From Solobacterium sp. (lineage in GTDB: Bacteria; Bacillota_I; Bacilli_A; Erysipelotrichales; Erysipelotrichaceae): a DNA stretch of 37,819 bases. Made by a program: the position numbers and the translations under genes. The stretch spans positions 1-37,819 of the forward strand of contig JAILLA010000103.1 of NCBI GenBank assembly GCA_024693325.1, read 5' to 3'. Shown here piece after piece: positions 23,826-31,794 of this stretch; within the stretch, counting starts at the first letter, position 1; every line of letters begins with the position of its first letter. Below the pieces are notes generated by a model. It saw only the letters and a program-made list of their open reading frames with translations. It searched no databases and was not told the DNA's origin.

Positions 23826-24716
23826 TCACGAAACCGTAGTCTTCCTGCTGGCCAGCAGATTGATGCATGTAATGGTCAGGACGATCGCGAACAGGATCAG
23901 TGCCGCAGCACTCGCGTAGGAAGGATATCCCCCGCTGTCACCGTACAGCATGTCATAGACATAGCCGACGATCGTATTCATGCCGGCAGCGTTCAGGTTT
24001 GTTCCGAAGATCGCAACTTCATCGCTGTATGCCTTGAATGCGCCGATAAATCCGGTGATGATCAGGTAGAAGATCATCGGTGAGATCATCGGGAGCGTGA
24101 TCTTCCGGAAGATCCGGAAGCTGGTCGCGCCGTCTACCTTGGCTGCCTTGTACAGATCTTTATCGACCGAGGCCAGCGCGCTGGTCAGGATCAGGATCTT
24201 GAACGGCATGACCACCCAGATGGTATAGAAGCACATGACAAACATCTTAGCCCAGTACGGACCTTCGATGAAGTCGATCGTGTTCCCTCCGAAGGCATTG
24301 ATGATCAGGTTGATGAAGCCGTCCGAATACGGAGTCTTCTTGAACAGGATCATGAATACCAGACCGACTGCCAGCGTATTGGTGACATACGGCAGGAAGA
24401 AGATCGTCTGGAACAGGTCCCTCAGCTTCTGGATGGAATTCAGTCCCAATGAGATCAGAAGCGCCACACCGGTCGAAACGGGGACCGTAATGATAACAAG
24501 GATAAATGTATTCTTGACCGCCTGCAGGAAATACGGGTCGCGCAGTACATATCTGTAGTTATACGCACCGACGCCGAAGTATGTCTGGGAAGCGGAATTG
24601 TAGCCTTCCTCTACCGAATAGATCATGACATCAAACAGCGGATAGATCATGAAGACGGACAGGAAGATCAGGGCCGGCAGCAGATACAGCCAGGCCTTTG
24701 CACTGTTTTTATACAT
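23826..24716 (-). CDS. ABC sugar-type permease, MalF/UgpA-like
   Basis: A 296-residue permease with about six hydrophobic helices. The N terminus is short and basic (MYKNSAKAWLYLLPALIFLS), as in UgpA-type proteins, without the large extra domain of enteric MalF. The EAA loop is LYKAAKVDGATSFRIFRKIT. ATG at 24716 is chosen because AGGAGG lies five bases before it; a GTG two codons earlier would overlap the ribosome site. It follows the ATPase gene by 12 bases and precedes the MalG-like permease. Confidence 0.94.
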   Translation of the reverse strand: MYKNSAKAWLYLLPALIFLSVFMIYPLFDVMIYSVEEGYNSASQTYFGVGAYNYRYVLRDPYFLQAVKNTFILVIITVPVSTGVALLISLGLNSIQKLRDLFQTIFFLPYVTNTLAVGLVFMILFKKTPYSDGFINLIINAFGGNTIDFIEGPYWAKMFVMCFYTIWVVMPFKILILTSALASVDKDLYKAAKVDGATSFRIFRKITLPMISPMIFYLIITGFIGAFKAYSDEVAIFGTNLNAAGMNTIVGYVYDMLYGDSGGYPSYASAAALILFAIVLTITCINLLASRKTTVS

Positions 24717-24728
24717 ATGCACCTCCTG

Positions 24729-25832
24729 CTATTCGTATATGAACGGAATCGTCTCTTCGGTCTTTTTATCGAACAGATGTACCTTGAACGGCTTCAGGCT
24801 GAAATTGACTGTGTTTTCCAATGCAGCGGTCCTGCTTTCGGAAGGAATGATCACACGGATCATGTCGGTCTGTGCGGAAGGATGTGTCGATACGACTGTT
24901 GTATCCCTTCCCATGACTTCCACTCTGTTCAGGCCGCAGTGCATCGGTCCGTTGTCATCCAGGATGAATCCCTCAGGACGGATGCCGACATAGACCTCCT
25001 GGTCTTCAACACCTCCGACATCCATTACCGCATCTTCACCGAGGTACAGTTTTCCTGCCCTGACTGCTCCGTCAAAGACATTGATCGCCGGTGTCCCGAG
25101 GAACTTCGCTACAAACAGGTTTTTCGGATGATCATATACATCCTGCGGTCTGCCCATCTGCTGGAAAACACCGGCAGACATGACGACGATCATATCAGAG
25201 ATGCTCATGGCTTCTTCCTGGTCATGCGTGACGAAAACAGTCGTGATCTTTGTCTCCTGCTGGATCCTGCGGATCTCTTCACGTGTCTGCAGCCTCAGTC
25301 TTGCGTCCAGGTTGGAGAGCGGTTCATCCAGAAGCAGGACTCTCGGTCTCTTGACCAGTGCTCTCGCAATGGCAACACGCTGCTGCTGTCCGCCTGACAT
25401 CTCAGAAGGCTTATTGTCCATGAGACGTTCGATCTGGACCATCTCGGCAGCTTCCTGGGCACGTCTTTCCATCTCTGCCTTCGTCAGTTTCTGGGCCCCC
25501 TTCAGGTTTTCCAGCGGGAACATGATGTTCTGTCTGACAGTCAGGTGAGGATACAGGGCATAGCTCTGGAAGACCATACCGACTCCGCGTTTCTCGGGAG
25601 GCAGTTCAGTCACATCATCGTCGCCGAAATAGATCTTCCCCTCGGTCGGTGTTTCAAGACCGCAGATCATATTCAGCGTAGTGCTTTTTCCGCATCCCGA
25701 AGGTCCGAGCAGACCGATCAGCTGTCCGTCCGGGATCTCGAAGTTGAAGTCATCCACCGCAACAACAAATCCGCCGATCTTCTTGTTGCGGTTCGGGTAA
25801 CGTTTTGTCAGATGCTCTAATACGATTTTCAT
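24729..25832 (-). CDS. ABC sugar-importer ATPase, UgpC/MsmK/MalK-like
   Basis: A 367-residue ATPase of the CUT1 importer class. Walker A GPSGCGKS is at 43-50, the signature MSGGQ at 145-149, and Walker B ends D169-E170 (LLLDEPLSNLDARLR). The DEEAM-type switch appears as HDQEEAMSISD. A C-terminal regulatory OB (TOBE) domain of about 130 residues follows (VYVGIRPEGF). Such ATPases power two permeases and can serve several sugar systems. The ATG at 25832 has AAGGGG 6 bases before it; a TTG five codons upstream is unlikely. It is the first gene of the operon, ahead of both permeases and the binding protein, an unusual order because the binding protein normally comes first. A divergent MATE gene lies upstream. 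Confidence 0.94.
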   Translation of the reverse strand: MKIVLEHLTKRYPNRNKKIGGFVVAVDDFNFEIPDGQLIGLLGPSGCGKSTTLNMICGLETPTEGKIYFGDDDVTELPPEKRGVGMVFQSYALYPHLTVRQNIMFPLENLKGAQKLTKAEMERRAQEAAEMVQIERLMDNKPSEMSGGQQQRVAIARALVKRPRVLLLDEPLSNLDARLRLQTREEIRRIQQETKITTVFVTHDQEEAMSISDMIVVMSAGVFQQMGRPQDVYDHPKNLFVAKFLGTPAINVFDGAVRAGKLYLGEDAVMDVGGVEDQEVYVGIRPEGFILDDNGPMHCGLNRVEVMGRDTTVVSTHPSAQTDMIRVIIPSESRTAALENTVNFSLKPFKVHLFDKKTEETIPFIYE

Positions 25833-25883
25833 AAAGTCCCCTTCCAATTCAGAATATTATGAATAAAAAAGTAATCTGTTTTT

Positions 25884-25910
25884 ATTGTAGCACTTTCCTG
25901 CATTTAACAA
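25884..25910 (-). promoter_or_regulatory. Promoter of the sugar ABC operon
   Basis: Minus strand TGCTACAAT: an extended -10 (25884-25889 with TG at 25891-25892). TTGTTA (25905-25910) is a -35-like hexamer at a short 15-base spacing. It lies about 52 bases before the ATPase start. Confidence 0.5.
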
Positions 25911-25920
25911 TGTGTTGTGA

Positions 25921-25949
25921 TTGCATGTTTGTGCTGTTCCTGCTAGTGT
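25921..25949 (+). promoter_or_regulatory. Candidate promoter of the MATE gene
   Basis: TTGCAT (25921-25926), 17-nt spacer, TAGTGT (25944-25949) with TGC directly before it. It is divergent from the sugar operon promoter 11 bases away, so one regulator could affect both. Confidence 0.4.
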
Positions 25950-25967
25950 TATGAAACAGAGGTGACT

Positions 25968-27344
25968 ATGGCTTCCATTACACAGCAGATCGACATGACA
26001 TACGGCAGCTGCCGGCAGAAGATCGTCGCATTCGCTATACCGATGCTGATAGGGAATGTGGCGCAGCAGTTATACAACACGGCAGACAGTGTCATTGTCG
26101 GAAAATTTATCGGTGACAACGCCCTTGCGGCAGTCGGTTCCGCGGGACCGATCATGAATCTCCTGTTTGTCCTGATCATCGGCATCAGTACCGGTGCGGG
26201 CATCGTCGTCGCAAAGTATTTCGGCGCCAGACAGCAGGATGATCTAGCCAGATCGATCGGCGCCTGCATATTCGTTACAGCGGCAGCGTCCCTGTTTATC
26301 ATGTGCATGACACCGTTTGTGATCAGGCCGATGCTGAAACTCGTCAATACGCCGCCGAGCGTACTGGACTGGTGCGCCCAGTATCTGACGATCGTCTTCC
26401 TGGGCATTGCCGGCAATGCGTTCTACTTTATCCTCGGCGCGATCCTGAGAGGACTGGGCGATTCCTTCTCGGCACTGGTCTACCTGTTTACCGCGACCGT
26501 GATCAATACCGTACTTGACTATATATTTGTTGCCCATGTCGGACTCGGCGTGCCGGGTGTTGCCTACGCAACGGTCATCGCGCAGTTTATTTCGGCGATC
26601 CTGTCATTGCGCAAACTGATGCACATGGACTGCTTCAAATTTGAAAAGGAAATGCTGAAACCTAACATGAAGTACATCAGGGAGCTGATCCGCGTCGGAC
26701 TTCCATCCGGACTCACACAGGTCATCTTCTCCATGTCCAGCGTTGTCGTTCAGTCACTGATCAACAGCTTCGGGGAAATGTTCATCGCCGCAAACGTCAT
26801 CGTCATGCGTATCGACGGCTTTGTCATGATGCCGACGTTCTCATTCGGTTCTGCCATGACAACGTTCGCTGCCCAGAATGTAGGCGCAGCCAAGATGGAC
26901 CGTGTCGAACAGGGTGCCCGTGAAGGGACCGTGGTTGCCGTAGGAACATCCATCGTGCTTGTATCACTGATCTTCCTGTTCGGAAAACCGCTGATGCATA
27001 TCTTTACATCCACCGAAGAACTGGTCCAGCTGAGCTATTCCATGCTGAAGATCCTGATGATCGGTTATGTTGCGATGGCATATACCCAGTCCATATCCGG
27101 TGTCATGAGAGGTGCCGGAGACACGGTCACGCCCATGATCATCTCAATGGTCACAACGATCCTGATCCGTGTGCCGCTTGCGTACCTGATCTCATGGATG
27201 ACAAGGACTCCCGACCTGCCCAACGGCAGCAGTTCCTGTATCTTTATCTCGCTGCTGATCTCATGGGTATTAGGTGCAGCAATGACAGCCATTGCGTTCC
27301 GCCGGGGGAAGTGGAAAAAGAAAGCATTCGGTTCATTGAACTGA
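25968..27344 (+). CDS. MATE-family multidrug efflux transporter
   Basis: A 458-residue membrane protein of the MATE family (DinF/NorM-like), which exports cationic drugs or metabolites in exchange for sodium or protons. Twelve hydrophobic helices are visible in two halves. The family-type N-terminal region reads FAIPMLIGNVAQQLYNTADS and the second half has GVMRGAGDTVTPM. ATG at 25968 has AGAGG five bases before it; a GTG two codons earlier lies inside the ribosome site. The gene is a single unit, divergent from the sugar importer, and ends at a large hairpin. The substrate cannot be read from sequence. Confidence 0.93.
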   Translation: MASITQQIDMTYGSCRQKIVAFAIPMLIGNVAQQLYNTADSVIVGKFIGDNALAAVGSAGPIMNLLFVLIIGISTGAGIVVAKYFGARQQDDLARSIGACIFVTAAASLFIMCMTPFVIRPMLKLVNTPPSVLDWCAQYLTIVFLGIAGNAFYFILGAILRGLGDSFSALVYLFTATVINTVLDYIFVAHVGLGVPGVAYATVIAQFISAILSLRKLMHMDCFKFEKEMLKPNMKYIRELIRVGLPSGLTQVIFSMSSVVVQSLINSFGEMFIAANVIVMRIDGFVMMPTFSFGSAMTTFAAQNVGAAKMDRVEQGAREGTVVAVGTSIVLVSLIFLFGKPLMHIFTSTEELVQLSYSMLKILMIGYVAMAYTQSISGVMRGAGDTVTPMIISMVTTILIRVPLAYLISWMTRTPDLPNGSSSCIFISLLISWVLGAAMTAIAFRRGKWKKKAFGSLN

Positions 27345-27353
27345 TCATAACAG

Positions 27354-27406
27354 GATGCAGCAACTGAGCAGTATTCATTCACTGCCGGCGGTACTGCATC
27401 TTTTTT
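27354..27406 (+). terminator. Terminator of the MATE gene
   Basis: GATGCAG (27354-27360) pairs with CTGCATC (27394-27400) and encloses a second hairpin (GCAGT 27368-27372 with ACTGC 27381-27385). Six T follow. It lies 9 bases past the stop codon. Confidence 0.8.
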
Positions 27407-27572
27407 ATCTGTCCGCAAAACGTACCGTCTGTTTCCGCTCAGCCGCTTTTACACGAAAAATGATTCCCCGATCTGTGTTTCCTTGTCAGAATGATCTTTC
27501 GCATAAACTTCAGTTATCCCTCACATACTGCGTCCGATTCTGTCTTACAATACAGGCAAGGAGGAAGTGCAT

Positions 27573-28406
27573 ATGCTGAAACACATCAGAAAACTGATCC
27601 TCTGTGCTGCCCTTGCAGCAGCAATCGGATGCGCAGCACCTGAAAGCAGCAGAACAGATCAGCTTTCCGTAAAATTCTTCAATGCGGGAAAAGCAGATGC
27701 CATCCTGCTCTATACAGATGAGAGCGCAGTCCTGATCGATACGGGACTGGACGGATTCGCGCCGTATATACTGAGCACACTGAACAGTCTGAACATCAGG
27801 ACACTGGACACATTGATCCTGACCCACTTTGATAAGGACCATATCGGAAGCGCCGATGAGATACTGGAATCCGTTGAAGTCAGACGTGTCCTGTTATCCG
27901 ACTATCCCAAAGACAGCAATGAATACGACGACCTGATCTCTGCCCTGAAGGCTGCGGGCATTCAGAGTGAGATCGTATTCGGTGATGAACAGATCCGCTT
28001 TACGCTGGACGGCGTTCAGTATACGGTCGACGGACCTGACGCAGACGATTATGATTCGGATGATTCCAACAACTCTTCCCTGATCATAACCGTGCAGTAC
28101 GGACAGACATCCTTCCTGATGATGGGCGACGCCCAGAACGACAGGATCAAGGAATTCCTGGCTGAAGACAGCAATACCTATGATGTCCTGAAAGTGCCTT
28201 ATCACGGCAATTATCAGAAGCAGCTGAAGAACCTGATCCCTTCTGTACAGCCTGAATATGCTGTTATTACATGCTCTGCTTCCGAGGGCGGCGAAGACAA
28301 AACACTTGAACTGCTGGACAAATATGACGTGCAGGTTTTCCTGACTTATCAGGGCAATGTCAGCATCGTTTCGGACGGCAAAAATATTGAGGCATATTAT
28401 GATTAA
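27573..28406 (+). CDS. ComEC-like metallo-beta-lactamase-fold lipoprotein
   Basis: A 277-residue protein with a lipoprotein-like signal ending AAIGC (C20; the -3 position is Ala, so the lipobox is imperfect). The mature part is a metallo-beta-lactamase fold of the ComEC/Rec2 C-terminal type. It shows VKFFNAGKADAILL, LIDTGL, the metal motif THFDKDHIG (HxDxDH), MMGDAQ and PYHG. In ComEC this domain is attached to a DNA-uptake channel and degrades nucleic acid. Here it stands alone on the outside of the membrane, so an extracellular nuclease or phosphodiesterase role is plausible but not shown. ATG at 27573 has AGGAGG eight bases before it. A weak TACAAT -10 lies at 27546-27551. An acidic, Asp/Ser/Asn-rich insertion (DADDYDSDDSNNSS) sits between the metal motifs. 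Confidence 0.85.
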   Translation: MLKHIRKLILCAALAAAIGCAAPESSRTDQLSVKFFNAGKADAILLYTDESAVLIDTGLDGFAPYILSTLNSLNIRTLDTLILTHFDKDHIGSADEILESVEVRRVLLSDYPKDSNEYDDLISALKAAGIQSEIVFGDEQIRFTLDGVQYTVDGPDADDYDSDDSNNSSLIITVQYGQTSFLMMGDAQNDRIKEFLAEDSNTYDVLKVPYHGNYQKQLKNLIPSVQPEYAVITCSASEGGEDKTLELLDKYDVQVFLTYQGNVSIVSDGKNIEAYYD

Positions 28407-28409
28407 GAA

Positions 28410-28439
28410 TTGAGATTATGATAGTTTTTGCGTTATGAT
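28410..28439 (+). promoter_or_regulatory. Promoter of the phosphofructokinase gene
   Basis: TTGAGA (28410-28415), 18-nt spacer, TATGAT (28434-28439), about 60 bases before the ATG. The -35 begins just after the stop codon of the previous gene. Confidence 0.65.
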
Positions 28440-28484
28440 ACAGGTATGTAGATAAATACCTTTTCAGGTAATCATAACTATCAT
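28418..28484 (+). promoter_or_regulatory. Nested inverted repeats in the phosphofructokinase leader
   Basis: ATGATAGTT (28418-28426, in the promoter spacer) is matched by AACTATCAT (28476-28484) near the ribosome site. Between them AGGTAT (28442-28447) and ATACCT (28456-28461) form a second dyad near the predicted transcription start. These could be operator half-sites or a small leader hairpin. The outer repeat begins upstream of the likely start, so only the inner one can fold in RNA. Confidence 0.35.
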
Positions 28485-28500
28485 TCAGGAGGATAATGAC

Positions 28501-29580
28501 ATGTTAAGGATCGGTATGCTTACAAGCGGAGGCGACTGCCAGGCACTTAACGCTGCTATGCGCGGTGTGTTCAAAACAGTTACCCGCAACAGTAAAGAGC
28601 CCGTTGAATTCTATGGCTTTGATGAAGGATACAAAGGACTGATTTACAGCCATTTCAGAATTCTGACCGAAGAAGACTTTTCCAACATTCTGACGATTGG
28701 CGGAACCATTCTCGGCACAAGCCGTGTTCCGTTCAAAACAATCCGTGAACCGGATGAAAAAGGCGTCAACAAAGTTGAAGCGATGAAGGACACATATTAC
28801 AAGCTTCAGCTGAACTGCCTTGTTGTACTCGGCGGCAACGGTTCACATAAGACAGCTAATCTGCTGAGTGAAGAAGGCCTTAACGTCATCTCCCTTCCGA
28901 AGACCATCGATAATGACCTCTGGGGAACAGATATGACATTCGGCTTCCAGTCGGCCGTTGATATCGCTACACGTGCGATCGATGAGATCCATACGACCGC
29001 AAGTTCACACGGCCGTGTATTCATCGTTGAGATCATGGGTCATAAAGTAGGATGGCTGCCTCTGAACGCAGGTATCGCCGGCGGCGCAGACATCATCCTT
29101 CTCCCTGAGATCCCTTATGACATCGACAAGGTCATTGAAGTCATTGAAGAGCGTTCAAAGAGCGGACACCGCTTCACGATCCTGGCTGTCGCTGAAGGCG
29201 CGATCTCCAAGGAAGACGCTGCACTGACAAAGAAGCAGTACAAGAAGAAACTCGCTAAATCAGAATATCCGTCAGTATCCTATGAACTGGCTGCCCAGAT
29301 CCTTGAAAGAACAGGCAGAGAAGTCAGAGTGACCGTTCCCGGACATACACAGCGCGGCGGCGCACCGTGCCCTTATGACAGAGTATTTGCAAGCCGTCTC
29401 GGTGCTGAAGCAGGACAGCTGATCCTCAATAAAGAATACGGATTCATGGTTGCCTACAGAAACCGTGAGATCGTAAAAGCACCGCTGAAAGAAGTAGCAG
29501 GCAATCTGAAAACAGTTGACCCGAACGCAAGCATCATCCAGGAAGCGAAGCTTCTCGGCATCTCATTCGGCGACGAATAA
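28501..29580 (+). CDS. 6-phosphofructokinase (PfkA superfamily)
   Basis: A 359-residue glycolytic enzyme that phosphorylates fructose 6-phosphate in the cytoplasm. Visible motifs: the donor-binding loop TSGGDCQALNAAM (8-20); GGNGS (111-115), where E. coli PfkA has GGDGS; the catalytic PKTIDND (133-139) with D137 as base; and MGHKVGWL (179-186) for substrate binding. Phosphoryl-donor choice is linked to two positions. Here the first is Gly (G114, ATP-type) and the second Lys (K134, as in PPi-type and some ATP enzymes), so the donor is uncertain; related Firmicutes proteins are usually called ATP-dependent. The leader has its own promoter and AGGAGG, and a strong terminator follows. Confidence 0.93.
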   Translation: MLRIGMLTSGGDCQALNAAMRGVFKTVTRNSKEPVEFYGFDEGYKGLIYSHFRILTEEDFSNILTIGGTILGTSRVPFKTIREPDEKGVNKVEAMKDTYYKLQLNCLVVLGGNGSHKTANLLSEEGLNVISLPKTIDNDLWGTDMTFGFQSAVDIATRAIDEIHTTASSHGRVFIVEIMGHKVGWLPLNAGIAGGADIILLPEIPYDIDKVIEVIEERSKSGHRFTILAVAEGAISKEDAALTKKQYKKKLAKSEYPSVSYELAAQILERTGREVRVTVPGHTQRGGAPCPYDRVFASRLGAEAGQLILNKEYGFMVAYRNREIVKAPLKEVAGNLKTVDPNASIIQEAKLLGISFGDE

Positions 29581-29593
29581 GCGGAAGGTTCCA

Positions 29594-29619
29594 GGCCATG
29601 GTCCAGCCATGGCCTTTTT
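29594..29619 (+). terminator. Terminator of the phosphofructokinase gene
   Basis: GGCCATGG (29594-29601) pairs perfectly with CCATGGCC (29607-29614) over a 5-nt loop and is followed by five T. It lies 14 bases past the stop. Confidence 0.92.
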
Positions 29620-29646
29620 GAATCCCTTCCGGAAAACGGGTATGAT
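29618..29646 (+). promoter_or_regulatory. Promoter of the FRG-domain gene
   Basis: TTGAAT (29618-29623), 17-nt spacer, TATGAT (29641-29646), about 24 bases before the ATG. The -35 overlaps the last T of the preceding terminator, so the gene is an independent unit packed tightly behind it. Confidence 0.7.
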
Positions 29647-29669
29647 ATAAGTACTTAGGAGACCACTTT

Positions 29670-30482
29670 ATGATCAAAGAGATCTATATCAATACGATGG
29701 AAGACCTTTATCCCCTGCTGACCGAGCAGACTTACCGCTCTGACATCGACAGGAACAGAAATCTGTATGTTTATCGCGGTATGACGCGTGCCGACTATGA
29801 GATCGTCACTTCCCTGGACCGCAACTGTAAGGAAAAGAAAGCCATTCTCGAGCCTTCCATCCTGCGCAACTTCACAAAATACGCTGCCCTGGAGGATCCC
29901 TCCATCAAGGATTCCATCTGGCGCCAGATGATACTCGGCCAGCACCACGGGCTTCCTACCAGACTGCTTGACTGGTCCAGGTCACCGCTGATTGCCCTGC
30001 ATTTCGCGGTCACGGAACGGAACATGGACAACATCAACAAATACGACGGTGTCGTATGGAGAGTCGATCTGGACGAACAGTACCGGCATCTTCCTGCTTC
30101 ATACAGGGCAGTTACGAAGAAATACAATACGACGATCTATTCGGTGGACATGTTCAATGAAGCCTGCAGCAGTCTGAGGCAGTATGACGAGGACATGCAG
30201 GGCCGCAGTATGATGTTCATCGAACCGCCTTCCATCGATCCCCGCATCGTCAACCAGTATTCGTTCTTCTCGATCGTGCCTACCCATATGCACAGCATCG
30301 TTGATTTCTTCGCGAACAACGATAATCAGAAGACCATCAAATACATCATTTCCAAGGATCTGCGCTGGCGCATCCGCGACATGCTGGATCAGTACAATGT
30401 CAATGAGCGTATCGTATATCCGGGTCTGGATGGTATCTCGACCTGGATCGCAAGACATTATTTCGTCAAAGATCAAGACTAA
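29670..30482 (+). CDS. FRG-domain protein
   Basis: A 270-residue cytoplasmic protein built around an FRG domain, named for its Phe-Arg-Gly motif. Here the motif is Y35-R36-G37 (VYRGMT). The second conserved block is intact: GQHHGLPTRLLDWS (90-103), then PLIALHFAV. The domain occurs in many bacterial and phage proteins and its biochemical activity is not firmly established. The remaining residues (120-270) carry no motif I recognise. TAGGAG precedes the ATG by eight bases. It has its own promoter and terminator, and there is no toxin, antitoxin or defence partner next to it, so no role can be assigned from context. Confidence 0.85.
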   Translation: MIKEIYINTMEDLYPLLTEQTYRSDIDRNRNLYVYRGMTRADYEIVTSLDRNCKEKKAILEPSILRNFTKYAALEDPSIKDSIWRQMILGQHHGLPTRLLDWSRSPLIALHFAVTERNMDNINKYDGVVWRVDLDEQYRHLPASYRAVTKKYNTTIYSVDMFNEACSSLRQYDEDMQGRSMMFIEPPSIDPRIVNQYSFFSIVPTHMHSIVDFFANNDNQKTIKYIISKDLRWRIRDMLDQYNVNERIVYPGLDGISTWIARHYFVKDQD

Positions 30483-30527
30483 AAAAACTGTGAGTATCGT
30501 GGATCACACAATGCTCACAGTATTTTA
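30481..30527. terminator. Bidirectional terminator between FRG and AEC genes
   Basis: ACTGTGAG (30487-30494) pairs perfectly with CTCACAGT (30514-30521) across a 19-nt loop. The minus-strand tail is a run of seven T (30481-30487) and the plus-strand tail is ATTTTATT, so it serves both convergent genes. Confidence 0.85.
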
Positions 30528-31466
30528 TTAAAGCAGGCCGAGGGCGCTGAACCCGGTGATAAACAGGAACATCGTCACAACAACGGCGATCGTTGATATG
30601 ACGACACACTGGGATGCCAGGTCTCCGTCCAGTCCCATCTGGACAGCCATCGTATAGGAGCTGATCGCTGCAGGTCCTCCGAACAGTACCAGCAGTGTTA
30701 CCAGTTCTTCCCCTCTGTAGCCGATCATGACCGCAGCCGTCAGAACGATCATGGGGACCACGATCATTTTCAGCACGGCATAGATCCCGAGCAGTTTTTT
30801 ATTGTCTGCCAGCGACGTGTAGTTGAAGCATCCGCCCAGAACAAATAATGACAGCGGCGTTGTCATCTTGTTGAATGTCTGGATCGTACTGACTGCCAGT
30901 TCGGGCAGCGGAAGCCTGAGGATCTTGAATACGAATCCGATCAGCGCGCCAATGATCAGGGGATTTTTCAGTACATTCATCAATGTTTTCTTCAGATCAG
31001 CCTGCTTCCCGGAGTATTTCTGCAGCACAAGCACTGCCGTGATATTGAACACCGGGAGCACGAATGCGATCATGACCGACGCAGCCGCGGCATTTCCCGC
31101 TCCGTAGATCCCCTCAACAATGGGAACACCCAGGATCGCGAAGTTTGTTCTGAACAGGCCCTGGATAATGACACCCAGCTTTTCATCCGGGAGAGAACTG
31201 TTTCTCGTCACCAGCATTGATACCCCGATGATAATCAGGATCGAAGCGATCGCGAAGATGATCAGGGAGATGTTGCTGAGCGTGCTGAGATCGGCATTCA
31301 CGATATTCATGAATAATGAGACCGGCAGGCAGTAGTGGAATACGACCCAGTTGAAATCCTTGAATGACTTTTCACTGACCGTTCCGAGTTTCTTTGTCAA
31401 GGCCCCCAGTATCATGATCAGGGTGACCGGGATCACAGCTCTTGCTGCTATGAACAGACTTTGCAT
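30528..31466 (-). CDS. AEC-family (auxin efflux carrier-like) permease
   Basis: A 312-residue membrane protein with about ten hydrophobic helices and the family's two-half layout. The N-terminal LIMILGALTKKLG and the second-half LSLFVLGGCFNY region are typical. Bacterial AEC proteins move organic acids such as malate or malonate, or amino-acid-like compounds; the substrate here is not evident. ATG at 31466 has GTGAGG eight bases before it. A consensus -10 (31488-31493) and a dyad (31493-31509) lie upstream. It converges on the FRG gene and is divergent from the T-box operon, separated from it by about 300 bases. Confidence 0.92.
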   Translation of the reverse strand: MQSLFIAARAVIPVTLIMILGALTKKLGTVSEKSFKDFNWVVFHYCLPVSLFMNIVNADLSTLSNISLIIFAIASILIIIGVSMLVTRNSSLPDEKLGVIIQGLFRTNFAILGVPIVEGIYGAGNAAAASVMIAFVLPVFNITAVLVLQKYSGKQADLKKTLMNVLKNPLIIGALIGFVFKILRLPLPELAVSTIQTFNKMTTPLSLFVLGGCFNYTSLADNKKLLGIYAVLKMIVVPMIVLTAAVMIGYRGEELVTLLVLFGGPAAISSYTMAVQMGLDGDLASQCVVISTIAVVVTMFLFITGFSALGLL

Positions 31467-31487
31467 ATGGTAAACCTCACACTTTTT

Positions 31488-31509
31488 ATTATATGGACCC
31501 TGTGTCCAT
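31488..31509 (-). promoter_or_regulatory. -10 and dyad before the AEC gene
   Basis: Minus strand TATAAT (31488-31493) adjoins a 6-bp inverted repeat, ATGGAC (31493-31498) and GTCCAT (31504-31509). The dyad sits in the promoter spacer, where a regulator could bind. No clear -35 is seen. Confidence 0.45.
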
Positions 31510-31758
31510 CTTACTGTCAGAATGCACAGTATGACTGCCGGCAGCCGGGATGTTCCGGTCTTCCTTCAGTAACTGCTGTTGTCAGCTGCCTTTTAAAGCC
31601 GCTTCATCATAACACAGGTACCGGCTGTACAATAACAGATATGCATACCCTACAACGAAACCGATTTTTCATATTCGCCGCTGCTATACCTCTGATGAAA
31701 ACTTTTTCATACAATTCCTGACTTTTTATCAAATTTACATTTTTGCGTTTATCCTTTG
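31510..31758. other. Intergenic stretch between AEC gene and T-box promoter
   Basis: About 250 bases that become AT-rich towards the right. The short plus-strand frame here has no ribosome site and no recognisable product. GC-rich repeats of CCGG-type around 31537-31560 could fold weakly, but no T-tract follows. I see no gene. Confidence 0.4.
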
Positions 31759-31787
31759 TTGACATAAAAGTTCCTGTCTTTTATCAT
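31759..31787 (+). promoter_or_regulatory. Promoter of the T-box amino-acid operon
   Basis: TTGACA (31759-31764, consensus), 17-nt spacer, TATCAT (31782-31787). The predicted start near 31795 gives a leader of about 280 bases, matching the T-box that follows. Confidence 0.8.
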
Positions 31788-31794
31788 CATGATT

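Noticed and set aside
29670..30482. FRG protein as part of an anti-phage system
   Set aside because: There is no partner nuclease, reverse transcriptase, NTPase or phage gene beside it, so the call would be unsupported.
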